Source: Neisseriaceae bacterium
Lineage (GTDB): Bacteria > Pseudomonadota > Gammaproteobacteria > Burkholderiales > UBA11063
Assembly (NCBI GenBank): GCA_947446595.1
Contig: CANFGS010000019.1
Span: forward strand, 1-36,174
DNA: 36,174 nt
Direction of reading: 5' to 3'
Within the stretch, counting starts at the first letter, position 1. Every line of letters begins with the position of its first letter. Below the pieces are notes generated by a model. That model saw nothing but the letters and a program-made list of their open reading frames with translations. It had not been told where the DNA came from and did not search any database. Shown here one piece after another: positions 1-7,757 of the stretch. Position numbers and translations under genes: made by a program.

Positions 1-1
1 T

Positions 2-106
2 CTACATTGGTATAATATGAAGCGAGTACATCAACGATTTAACAATAAACTTACGCCATTTGAATATCACTTGGAGCTTACCAAAAATGTTAAAATAGTA
101 GCTTAA
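2..106 (+). CDS. IS transposase, C-terminal end only (cut by window edge)
   Basis: An open frame enters from the left edge and ends at TAA 104-106, giving 34 residues. The segment HWYNMKRVHQRFNNKLTPFE resembles the C-terminal end of rve-type DDE integrase/transposases, where a W-YN-x-R-x-H-x(n)-TP-E motif closes the catalytic core (IS3/IS481-like). The DDE residues lie outside the window, so neither the IS family nor whether the gene is intact can be judged. No terminal inverted repeat could be recognised between 107 and 219. Confidence 0.6.
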   Translation, partial: LHWYNMKRVHQRFNNKLTPFEYHLELTKNVKIVA

Positions 107-182
107 TAAATATAAAATGATTTTCCAGTATGTACTTGGCTCTTACAATAAATAAGTAAATCTGATATCACGGTAAAATATA

Positions 183-191
183 TGATATACT
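183..191 (+). promoter_or_regulatory. Candidate extended -10 promoter for the LysE-oppA pair
   Basis: TGA followed by TATACT forms an extended -10 (TGnTATAnT) 29 bp before the LysE start codon. No good -35 hexamer sits 17 bp upstream, which is acceptable for extended -10 promoters. Inferred from motif and position only. Confidence 0.4.
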
Positions 192-219
192 TTACATCTA
201 AGAACTAATGGGGTTATAA

Positions 220-858
220 ATGATTAAAATCTTTCTAGCGATGATGATGATACAGTTTGGAGCACTTATTCTACCTGGTCCTGATTTTGCCGTTGTATTT
301 AGAACTAGTGTGATTAAAGGCAAACGTGCCGGATTCTTCTGTGCATGTGGTATTACAGTTGCTGTTATGATAAATACTTTAATAACCTATTTTATTGGTA
401 GTACTTTATATTTTGAACATCATATACTCTATTTATGTTTTATTGGCTGCGGTTTACTCTACTTATTTTATATTAGCTTTTCTTTAATTCACAATTTTTG
501 GTTACTACATAAACAAGAAGTCCAAGATATATCTACGATTTCATCTAATATAAACAATAACTCATTTATGAGCGGATTACTAACCAATCTATCTAACATG
601 AAAGCCATTGTTTTCTTTAGTGCTTTATTACCTTTTGCTAACGTCCTTAATACACCTTTCAAAATTTTAGCTTGGCTTGGAATGGCTTTTTCAGCTTTAG
701 TGTGGTTCTCATTTGTAACAATAATGTTTGGCAACAAAAAAGTACGTTTGGCATTTATGGCTAAAATTCATATTTTTGAACTCATAATTGGTATTGTAAT
801 ATTCTTTTTTGCAAGTGCAATTTTTTATCAAGCGATCTATAAATACTTCATACATTAA
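220..858 (+). CDS. LysE/RhtB-family amino-acid exporter
   Basis: A 212-residue inner-membrane protein, the usual LysE/RhtB length. It begins with a hydrophobic helix followed by the family hallmark LPGPDFAVVFRTS (about residues 18-30) and GKRAGFFCACGI; the central SGLLTNLSNMKAIVFF block (about 117-132) matches the conserved G-x-x-x-N-x-x-N-PKA region. Five to six membrane spans are visible. Family members export amino acids or related metabolites by proton antiport; the substrate cannot be read here. The ATG has a GGGG Shine-Dalgarno 6 nt upstream. The next gene, an OppA-like lipoprotein, follows after 22 nt, so the two are probably cotranscribed. That pairing suggests disposal of amino acids released from imported peptides, which is inference. 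Confidence 0.85.
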   Translation: MIKIFLAMMMIQFGALILPGPDFAVVFRTSVIKGKRAGFFCACGITVAVMINTLITYFIGSTLYFEHHILYLCFIGCGLLYLFYISFSLIHNFWLLHKQEVQDISTISSNINNNSFMSGLLTNLSNMKAIVFFSALLPFANVLNTPFKILAWLGMAFSALVWFSFVTIMFGNKKVRLAFMAKIHIFELIIGIVIFFFASAIFYQAIYKYFIH

Positions 859-880
859 ACTAATTTGAAAAGGTATATAA

Positions 881-2485
881 ATGCATAAAAATTTATTTTG
901 TTTATTAATAGTAGGACTTATTAGTATTACTAGCTGCAGTCAAAATAAGAAAGATATAGCAAATACCCTCCTAGTTGATGTTAATGCAGAACCTGCATCA
1001 TTAGACCCTCAAAAAGCTGAGGATGCACAAGAGTTTCGAGTTACCAATGACTTGTTTGCTGGACTTGTTGATTATGACCAAACTAACAAACCAACTCCTG
1101 GTATGGCATCGTCTTGGGATATTAGTGATGATGGTAAAACCTATACTTTTCATTTAAGACCTAACCTAAAATTCTCTGATGGTACGCCCATTACTGCAAA
1201 TGACTTTGTATATACATATGAACGTTTAGTTGACCCAAAAACTGCATCTGCATATAATTTCTTATTAGCTGGAGTTGTTAATGCTAATGCCATTATGAAA
1301 AGCACCAAACCAGCTGATAGTCTTGGTGTTTCAGCTCCAGACCCACAAACTTTTATAGTAAATCTTGAGCACCCAATGAGTGAGTTTTTAACTTACATAA
1401 CTGCTAATGGTGTGTCGGTAGTACCTCAAAAAGCCATTGAACAATTTGGCCCTGCTTGGACAGATCCTAAAAACATTGTGACTTCTGGAGCATATACGCT
1501 AAAAGAGCATGTAGTAAACGGCTATATTGAAGCTGAAAAAAACATCAACTACTATGATGCAGATAATGTACATATTAATAGAGTAAAATATTTCCCATAC
1601 ACTGATACCAACGTAAGCTTATCAAATTATGAAACTGATAGTTTGGACACTACTTGGAAAAATATTCCAATAGATAGATTTGCTTCAATTAAAGATAAAT
1701 ACAAAAATGAACTTCATGTAACTCCATCTGAAAGAAGTATTCATTTAAGTTTTAATCTCAAATTGCCTAAATACGCCGATAATCTAAAACTTCGTAAAGC
1801 TTTATCTATGGCTGTTGATAGAAACGTTCTTACCAAAGAAGTATTAAAATCAGGCCAAAAACCTTTGTATTCTATAGTAACTCCAACTATTGAAAACGGG
1901 AAATATGCTGATACCAAATATGAATGGTCAACTTGGCAACGTGATAAACAAATCAAGGAAGCTAAAAAACTATTTGCAGAAGCTGGATATGGACCAAACC
2001 ATCCACTCAATGTTTCAATTTCAACTTATACTAATGATCAAAACAAGAAAATCTGTCTAGCTATTGCAGCTATGTGGAAATCAGTACTTGGTATTGATAC
2101 TAAACTTGATATTAAAGAGGTTAAATCATGGATTTCTAGTGGGCGTAAGGGGGGGTTTGATATTCGCTTAAGTACTTGGGGTGCTGATTATAATTCGGTA
2201 ACTACCTATACTCCACTTTATCAATGTGGCAACGGTAATAATTTCTCTAATTATTGTAGTACGGAATATGAGGCTAAAATTAGTAATGCCCAAAATACCA
2301 TTGATACTAACGCTCAAACAAATGCTTATAAATCAGCTATCAATACTGTACTTAATGATTATCCAGTAGTACCATTAATAGAACCAACACAGCAGCGTTT
2401 AGTAAAACCTCGCGTACATGGTTATCAAATTGAGGATAATTATCTAGATAATGTGCAAACCAAGTGGATGACTCTAAGCAATTGA
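881..2485 (+). CDS. Orphan OppA-like peptide-binding lipoprotein
   Basis: A 534-residue SBP_bac_5 family protein (peptide/nickel ABC-transporter binding component). The signal peptide ends in a lipobox with acceptor Cys19 (SITSC). The mature protein starts with the typical segment EPASLDPQKAEDA, followed by DLFAGLVDYDQ, a WDIS-DGKTYTFHLRP block (about residues 85-103) and LRKALSMAVDR (about 303-313). It is clearly paralogous to the oppA at 12498-14126, with long identical stretches such as YTFHLRPNLKFSDG, but no permease or ATPase genes accompany it. It probably delivers a different peptide set to the OppBCDF complex encoded downstream in the window. An AAAGG ribosome site lies upstream of the ATG. 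It follows the LysE exporter after 22 nt. Confidence 0.9.
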   Translation: MHKNLFCLLIVGLISITSCSQNKKDIANTLLVDVNAEPASLDPQKAEDAQEFRVTNDLFAGLVDYDQTNKPTPGMASSWDISDDGKTYTFHLRPNLKFSDGTPITANDFVYTYERLVDPKTASAYNFLLAGVVNANAIMKSTKPADSLGVSAPDPQTFIVNLEHPMSEFLTYITANGVSVVPQKAIEQFGPAWTDPKNIVTSGAYTLKEHVVNGYIEAEKNINYYDADNVHINRVKYFPYTDTNVSLSNYETDSLDTTWKNIPIDRFASIKDKYKNELHVTPSERSIHLSFNLKLPKYADNLKLRKALSMAVDRNVLTKEVLKSGQKPLYSIVTPTIENGKYADTKYEWSTWQRDKQIKEAKKLFAEAGYGPNHPLNVSISTYTNDQNKKICLAIAAMWKSVLGIDTKLDIKEVKSWISSGRKGGFDIRLSTWGADYNSVTTYTPLYQCGNGNNFSNYCSTEYEAKISNAQNTIDTNAQTNAYKSAINTVLNDYPVVPLIEPTQQRLVKPRVHGYQIEDNYLDNVQTKWMTLSN

Positions 2486-2506
2486 TTTTGTTGTATATTA
2501 AATAAA

Positions 2507-2608
2507 CTATTTTTTACCATTAGGAATTGTAGTTTCAAGCAACACACTAAAACCAAATATGTTTTGATAAAATTGGCTCACTTTATCAATTTCAATTCTG
2601 GTAAACAT
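2507..2608 (-). pseudogene. VOC/glyoxalase-like N-terminal remnant (33 codons)
   Basis: An ATG directly after the stop codon of the DAACS symporter gene (zero gap) opens a 33-residue frame containing QFYQNIFGFSVLLE. That segment resembles the first beta-alpha unit of vicinal-oxygen-chelate (glyoxalase/bleomycin-resistance/PhnB-like) proteins, where FY-x-x-xFGF-x-x-x-x-E is common. Full VOC domains need about 120 residues, and the frame stops at TAG 2507-2509, 21 bp before the end of the convergent oppA paralogue. I read it as the surviving 5' end of a gene lost by deletion. A real microprotein translated by coupling to the symporter is the alternative. Confidence 0.4.
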
Positions 2609-3829
2609 TTATTTTTCATTTGTTTTTAAAAATTTACTTACAACGATCACTCCACACATATTTCCAAAAATATTAACCATAGTTCTAAATCTATCAATTA
2701 TTCTATCTAATGGTAATAAAATTGAAATTGCTGATAATGGTATATTTACAATTCTAAAGATCACAACTAAACTAACTAAACTAGTTTCTGGAATTCCACC
2801 TTCAGCCATACCGCCTAAAATACATGCCAAAGCAATTAACACTTGATAACCAATTGATAAATGTATTCCTAATATCTGTGAGAAAAATAATGCTGCAGCA
2901 ACTTCATACATCATCATACCACCAATATTAATTGACGCACAAAGTGGTAACATAAACCTAACAACATTTGATTTTGCCTCTAGTTTATCCGCAACATCCA
3001 TAGTAACTGGTAATGTCGCGATTGAACTTGAAGTAGCAAATGCTGTGGTAAACACTGGAATACTCGATTTAAAAATTTTGATTGGACTTTGTTTTGTAAG
3101 CACAACAACTAATAACAACTGCCATAGCGCATGTAATATCAACCCTAACACCAAAACCAAAACAAAACCTAATAACGCTGCAAAGGTATTACTAAGATTT
3201 CCAGCTTGTTCTGACTGAGCTATACCATTACCCACCAAAACAAAAATACCGATTGGGGCAACATTCATTACACCGTGTAAACAAGTAGTTGTTATATCAC
3301 GAACTGATGTAAAGAATTTTATAACTGGACTTGCTTTATCTCCATTAACAGCACAACCAATACCAAACATAATAGAAAAAATCACAACTGGAAGCAAATC
3401 AAATTTTGCTAAGGAGCTAAAAATATTATGTGGAATAATTGAAAGTAAGAAATTTGATAAATTTAAGCTATCTTGATTAAGTGCTTCATATTTTGCACCC
3501 TGTAAAATCAAATTAGGATCAACATTAGTGCCTGGTTTGAAGATATTAAATAAAACTAGTGCAATAGTAACAGCAATAACTTCACTAATTAACATATATG
3601 AAACTGCATTTCTAACCACTGACTTTAATTGCCCTAAATTTTCACCCATACCACCAATTGCCACAATCAAGGCAGAACAAATTAGTGGTAGTGCAAATAA
3701 TTTTAGTAAATTAATAAATATATCACCCAAAACGCTAATTTTAGCAAACAAGCTTGGGGTATAAATACCAAATACAACCGCCAAAATAACACTTAATATA
3801 ATTAAATGGGTTGTATATTTTTTAAACAT
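2609..3829 (-). CDS. Dicarboxylate/amino acid:cation symporter (DAACS family)
   Basis: A 406-residue polytopic protein of the GltP/SstT/DctA superfamily, which imports glutamate, aspartate, serine or dicarboxylates with H+ or Na+. The serine-rich re-entrant loop (TSSSIATLPVTM, about residues 266-277) and the C-terminal D-x-x-x-DR-x-RTM-x-N block (Asp375 to Asn386) identify the family. The usual NMDGT motif of the second half is replaced by SINIGGMMMYE (about 299-309), so the ion or substrate site has diverged and the substrate should not be assumed to be glutamate. An AGGAG ribosome site lies 10 nt upstream of the ATG. The VOC remnant begins immediately after the stop codon. Confidence 0.85.
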   Translation of the reverse strand: MFKKYTTHLIILSVILAVVFGIYTPSLFAKISVLGDIFINLLKLFALPLICSALIVAIGGMGENLGQLKSVVRNAVSYMLISEVIAVTIALVLFNIFKPGTNVDPNLILQGAKYEALNQDSLNLSNFLLSIIPHNIFSSLAKFDLLPVVIFSIMFGIGCAVNGDKASPVIKFFTSVRDITTTCLHGVMNVAPIGIFVLVGNGIAQSEQAGNLSNTFAALLGFVLVLVLGLILHALWQLLLVVVLTKQSPIKIFKSSIPVFTTAFATSSSIATLPVTMDVADKLEAKSNVVRFMLPLCASINIGGMMMYEVAAALFFSQILGIHLSIGYQVLIALACILGGMAEGGIPETSLVSLVVIFRIVNIPLSAISILLPLDRIIDRFRTMVNIFGNMCGVIVVSKFLKTNEK

Positions 3830-3941
3830 GATTGGTTAACTCCTACAATTTATTAAGTACATTTATCCACAAACAGCTCATCGTAAAATCAAACCAGATT
3901 TTATCACACCCAAATCAAAATAAAGTGTATTGCGAGAAGAA

Positions 3942-4790
3942 TTACTTATTTCTTGAAAGAGTAATAATGTTATAAGCCACAATTACTAATAAAACCCATT
4001 TCAATGTATAAGAATCAATAACACTAATTAAAGGAGCCGCGATAAATACACCTAAAACGCCAAATACCGCCATTAATATGGCACTTTTCGAATAAAACAT
4101 TCCTTTTTTAATAAATGTTATTGCAGTTAATGGCATTTGGTACGAGCTTGCGGCAGCCATAATTGGAAAAGCTACTATAGGACTTACACCAAAAAGAAAG
4201 ATACTAGTTTTAACTAAAGAATAGTATCCAACACCAAATGCTGGCAATGTCCCAGCAATTAGCATAAAAAGAGCAAAAAGATATAATCTAATTCCAAATA
4301 TCTCATTACCATTACTTGTAAATTTCAAGATATTTATCTGCATCAAAAATAATAATATACCAGTTACAATAAAAGCCCAAAGCATAACTTTATGTACAAT
4401 ACGCTTTTCAACCCTTGTTGCAACTAGACTTGATAAGAACCCACCTAAAGTTATCATAGCAATTGCAACTAACAATGTTGTTAAATCAGTTTTTATAAAA
4501 TGTAGAAAAATTAACATTTGTGCCAATGCAGTTATAACTGCTTGAATATTCATACTTCCTATCAATTTCACATCATCAGGCATAACACCAAGCATTCTGC
4601 GTAATGCTATAATAACAGCAAAACTACCAATTCCAATAGTATCTAGCAAATTAGAAATAAAGCCAATAAAAGCAATTTTACCCTGTTCCAGTATAGTTAA
4701 TTTTTCCCCTGAAAATCTCTTAAAAAAATAAACTGTTACAATAACTGCAAAAATAATTGCCACAAATTTAATTACATCAAATGCATTCAT
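3942..4790 (-). CDS. TauE/SafE-like inner-membrane permease
   Basis: A 282-residue protein with about seven to eight predicted membrane helices. The first-half segment FISNLLDTIGIGSFAV (about residues 44-59) and the second-half GTLPAFGVGYYSLVK (about 181-195) form the internal two-fold repeat typical of TauE/SafE (sulfite exporter TauE, DUF81) proteins, which move small organic or sulfur anions. The match is moderate and the substrate is unknown. The start is supported by a GGAG site 4 nt before ATG. It is separated from the DAACS gene by 112 bp and preceded by an 87-residue ORF 44 bp upstream, so the two may share a transcript. Confidence 0.7.
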   Translation of the reverse strand: MNAFDVIKFVAIIFAVIVTVYFFKRFSGEKLTILEQGKIAFIGFISNLLDTIGIGSFAVIIALRRMLGVMPDDVKLIGSMNIQAVITALAQMLIFLHFIKTDLTTLLVAIAMITLGGFLSSLVATRVEKRIVHKVMLWAFIVTGILLFLMQINILKFTSNGNEIFGIRLYLFALFMLIAGTLPAFGVGYYSLVKTSIFLFGVSPIVAFPIMAAASSYQMPLTAITFIKKGMFYSKSAILMAVFGVLGVFIAAPLISVIDSYTLKWVLLVIVAYNIITLSRNK

Positions 4791-4834
4791 AATACTCCAA
4801 GCTTTTATAAATTATTAATCATACATATTTACCT

Positions 4835-5098
4835 TTAGTTAAGGTGTTTTAGAACTAGTGCTGTGAATAATTCTTGAGCTTTTTGCTTTGCAGCTTCTTC
4901 GCTGGTATGAAGGCTTGTATTAGTTTCATCGCATTGACCGTTGCTATCAATTAGAGCAAGCTCATAATGATTAGATTCGTTGGTTTGTGTTTTGGGAAAT
5001 GTTATAAAATAAGCATTTTCAAAACCATGCGGTAATGAAAATACGATTCCTTCATTTTCAGATTCCCATTTTAAAGGTGCTACTTTCACTGTATTCAT
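4835..5098 (-). CDS. Small acidic protein of unknown function (87 aa)
   Basis: I do not recognise this protein. It is soluble, without signal peptide or membrane helix, and mildly acidic. The first two thirds look like alternating beta strands (WESENEGIVFSLP, NAYFITFPK, YELALIDSNG) and the end forms an amphipathic helix (TSEEAAKQKAQELFTALVLKHL). It is very probably real because a near-perfect AGGAGG sits 5 nt before the ATG and a promoter-like TTGCAA/TACAAT pair lies about 50 bp upstream. The strand-strand-helix plan recalls small DUF1508/YegP-like or dsRNA-binding-like folds, but that is only a shape resemblance. Confidence 0.6.
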   Translation of the reverse strand: MNTVKVAPLKWESENEGIVFSLPHGFENAYFITFPKTQTNESNHYELALIDSNGQCDETNTSLHTSEEAAKQKAQELFTALVLKHLN

Positions 5099-5147
5099 GT
5101 TTTCCTCCTAAGGTAAAATTTAATTTTATATTCTTCATTAATACGTT

Positions 5148-5177
5148 ATTGTAATTATAAATCAAACAGTCTTGCAA
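5148..5177 (-). promoter_or_regulatory. Candidate sigma70-type promoter for the 87-residue protein
   Basis: On the minus strand TTGCAA (5172-5177) is followed after 18 bp by TACAAT (5148-5153), about 50 bp upstream of the start at 5098. A second TATAAT overlaps the spacer, so the exact -10 is uncertain. Confidence 0.4.
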
Positions 5178-5289
5178 ATTTTTCGATAAACCTTTTTAAC
5201 ATCAGATCTTTTATATACATAGTTTGGCATCAGCTTTATCTCATGAAACTTATTTTATCAGTAGGTATTATATTATAGTAATTTTACTA

Positions 5290-5314
5290 TTTTTTGCGTA
5301 ATGTACGCAAAAAA
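5290..5314. promoter_or_regulatory. Perfect 11-bp palindrome with 3-bp centre (possible operator)
   Basis: TTTTTTGCGTA is followed by ATG and then by its exact reverse complement. It lies in the 343-bp gene-free stretch 5099-5441, about 190 bp upstream of the 87-residue gene and 128 bp past the end of the dehydrogenase. The order T-run, GC stem, A-run is opposite to an intrinsic terminator on both strands, so a dimeric-regulator site is more likely. The rest of the stretch holds a weak AGCATA/TATGCT hairpin near 5405 and nothing else that I can identify. Confidence 0.4.
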
Positions 5315-5441
5315 TCAATGTTTTTCCGCTCTAGAGCCTGGGAATAAAGTGGTAAAAAATAATTGATTAGCTTGCTATCAAACTTTTATAATATATCATA
5401 ATTTCAGAGCATAAAATATGCTGCGCAACTTATGCTGCAAA

Positions 5442-6392
5442 TTATACTAAATTAATCAGTTGATTCTTCTTATACCCTAGCACACAAGCTTCAATTTGAT
5501 TCACCCAACGCTCTAATGAAGCTTCACTATACCATGCAAAATGAGGGGTAAAAATACAATTATCTAGACTAAATAATTGGTGTTTAGCCTTTGGAGGTTC
5601 TTCTTTTAATACATCTAGGGCTGCAGCTGTAATTTGCCCTGTTGATAATGCTTCATACAAATCATCTTCGTTAATTAAAGCTCCACGCGAAGTATTAATT
5701 AGTAAGCAATTATGTTTCATAAGTTTAAATGCAGCTTTATCAATAATATCACGTGTTTGATCATTTACTAAACAATGAAGACTTATCACATCACTATTTT
5801 GTAATAGCTCCTCTTTATCAACAAACTTAACAGCCAAATCAGTATTGTATTTAGCCCTAGCTCCATCACGACTACATACCAAAACATTCATACCTAAAGC
5901 TAATGCGATATTAATTACCTGTCTTGCAATATTACCAAATCCAAAAACACCAAGTGTGAGTCCTGATAATTCTAATATTTTACTTTTAGTTTCAAACCAT
6001 TTACCATTCTTTACTAATGAACTGAGCCTTCCTACATGATTAGTTAATTCAAGAAGTAATGCTATGGTATGCTGGGCTACAGTTATAGTACTATAATCTG
6101 GAATATTACTAACTTGGATGCCATGTTTCTTAGCAGCAGCAACATCCACATTATCATAGCCTGTAGCGATCACAACTATGTATTTAAGATTTGGCAATGC
6201 CTTGATGTGGTCTTCATTTATAACTTCTTTATTAACTAAAATTACTTCTGCATCAATACATCGCTCTACCAAAATATCTATAGAAGTATTGGGATAAGAT
6301 TTGAAGTTACCAACTAAATTTAATCGCTCTTCTATTTGTACATAATTCTTTTTCGGTAATTTTTCTGTATCTATCAAAACCATATTTAGCAT
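5442..6392 (-). CDS. D-2-hydroxyacid dehydrogenase (glycerate dehydrogenase-like)
   Basis: A 316-residue cytoplasmic NAD(P)-dependent oxidoreductase that interconverts 2-keto acids and D-2-hydroxyacids. The catalytic triad is present: Arg236 in NTSRGALIN, Glu265 in DVLKEEPP and His284 in FTPHFAW. The Rossmann motif is GFGNIA (151-156), so the third glycine of GxGxxG is Ala, a tolerated variant. Length and the GYDNVD segment (78-83) match the HprA/GhrB-like branch; the exact substrate is not readable. It lies 106 bp downstream of the MFS gene, with AAAGGA ahead of the ATG. It may form the tail of the opp-dusB-MFS operon or have its own promoter in the repeat-like gap. Confidence 0.85.
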   Translation of the reverse strand: MLNMVLIDTEKLPKKNYVQIEERLNLVGNFKSYPNTSIDILVERCIDAEVILVNKEVINEDHIKALPNLKYIVVIATGYDNVDVAAAKKHGIQVSNIPDYSTITVAQHTIALLLELTNHVGRLSSLVKNGKWFETKSKILELSGLTLGVFGFGNIARQVINIALALGMNVLVCSRDGARAKYNTDLAVKFVDKEELLQNSDVISLHCLVNDQTRDIIDKAAFKLMKHNCLLINTSRGALINEDDLYEALSTGQITAAALDVLKEEPPKAKHQLFSLDNCIFTPHFAWYSEASLERWVNQIEACVLGYKKNQLINLV

Positions 6393-6417
6393 GTTGTTCC
6401 TTTTTCAAAAACATTAA

Positions 6418-6480
6418 GAGCATGGATTCCAGCCTCCTGCTTTCATGAAGGACAATTACATTGATTCCAACTAATGCCTT
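6418..6480. repeat. Possible decayed copy of the 24242-24373 repeat
   Basis: GCATGGATTCCAGCC at 6420-6434 matches the start of the inverted-repeat element at 24242-24373 (GCATGGATCCCAGCC) with one change. The remainder has diverged and no longer forms the internal hairpin. It fills most of the 106-bp gap between the MFS and dehydrogenase genes. The assignment rests on about 15 bp. Confidence 0.3.
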
Positions 6481-6498
6481 GATAAAGAATGCATGAAG

Positions 6499-7755
6499 TT
6501 AATTTTTATAGTTAACTAACTCGTCAGATCTCATTGTGAGTAAGGATATCAAAGCAAATGATGCAAAAACTGCCAAATACACTGACGGTATCCAGAGTAT
6601 GCCTGTAACTTTAATTAGCCACGTCAAAACCAATTGAGAACAACCAGCTACTATACCAAAACTAATATTATATACAAAGGCTACTCCACTATAGCGAACA
6701 GCAACAGGAAAAAATGATGCTGATATCACAGGAAAACGCCCACATATAATCCCTATCCCAAGTAATAAAATTACATGAATTGACAAAATACTACTCAAAC
6801 TTAAAATAGAATAATTATAAAAAAGTAACAACACTGCAACTAAAAATAAAACTATAAAATATATAAAAAATTTACGCCCAAAATATTTATCAAAAAGCCC
6901 AGAGAGTAGCGAACCAATAATAAAAATAATTATTGTATACGTATTAAACTGCATTAAAGTTTTAATTGGCAAATTATAGAATGTAGATAGGTAACTTGGC
7001 ATATAAAAAGCAAATACTGCAATACTACTCGCAAAAAAACTACCCAATCCCAAAAGCTGCAATAATGGCTTTATATGCTTTGCAAATAACAATTTTACTG
7101 GGACTGTCTCGCGACTTAAAAACGTCTTATAATTAATAAATTCTGGGGTTTCAGTAAGACTCTTACGTAAGAAATAGCTAAGGACACCAAAAAGGCCACC
7201 AAGTATAAATGCATAACGCCAACTATCCGTCCTGCTAAAATATGGAGTAAATAAAACAGTACATACAATTGATGCAACAACAAACCCAATATTGGTTCCC
7301 ATAATAACAATTGAAGAATTAAGCGCTTTATGCCGAAGGCTTGATAACTCATAAGCAAATACTATTGATCCTGGCACCTCACCTCCAATAGCAAACCCTT
7401 GAAGTATTCTTAAACTTATTAGCAATACCACTGCCCAAATACCAATTGTTGCAGATGACGGAATAAAAGCTATCAAAAAGGTCGGAATCGCCATTAAAAG
7501 TATTGTGTATAAAAAAGTAAATTTACGCCCACGTGTGTCTCCAATATGAGAAAAAAACAACCCACCTAAAGGACGAAATACTGCTCCAATAGAAAAAATA
7601 GCATAACTTAAAATTAAATTAACAATTTGATTTTTTGCGGGAATAAGACTCATCCCAATCGTTGGTGCTAGATATATAAATATAGCAAAATCATAATATT
7701 CAAGGACTGCTCCTAGACTTACTAAAAATAATAATTTTTTATTATCAACTTGCAC
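6499..7755 (-). CDS. MFS transporter, metabolite:H+ symporter (MHS)-like
   Basis: A 418-residue protein with about 12 membrane helices. The N-terminal LEYYDFAIFIYLAPTIG (about residues 18-34) and the loop-2 segment FRPLGGLFFSHIGDTRGRK (about 60-78) are typical of the MHS/ProP-type major facilitators that import organic acids or osmolytes with protons. LRILQGFAIGGEVPGS matches the following conserved helix. The start codon is GTG, 2 nt after the dusB stop, which indicates translational coupling. Substrate unknown; with the dehydrogenase downstream, a hydroxy- or keto-acid is a reasonable guess only. Confidence 0.85.
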   Translation of the reverse strand: MQVDNKKLLFLVSLGAVLEYYDFAIFIYLAPTIGMSLIPAKNQIVNLILSYAIFSIGAVFRPLGGLFFSHIGDTRGRKFTFLYTILLMAIPTFLIAFIPSSATIGIWAVVLLISLRILQGFAIGGEVPGSIVFAYELSSLRHKALNSSIVIMGTNIGFVVASIVCTVLFTPYFSRTDSWRYAFILGGLFGVLSYFLRKSLTETPEFINYKTFLSRETVPVKLLFAKHIKPLLQLLGLGSFFASSIAVFAFYMPSYLSTFYNLPIKTLMQFNTYTIIIFIIGSLLSGLFDKYFGRKFFIYFIVLFLVAVLLLFYNYSILSLSSILSIHVILLLGIGIICGRFPVISASFFPVAVRYSGVAFVYNISFGIVAGCSQLVLTWLIKVTGILWIPSVYLAVFASFALISLLTMRSDELVNYKN

Positions 7756-7757
7756 AA

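Noticed and set aside
5290-5314. Palindrome read as an intrinsic terminator
   Set aside because: T-run precedes and A-run follows the stem on both strands, the reverse of a terminator.
5315-5441. Tandem TATGCTGC motifs near 5417-5433 as a repeat array or CRISPR-like unit
   Set aside because: Only two short imperfect copies, with no regular spacing or further units.
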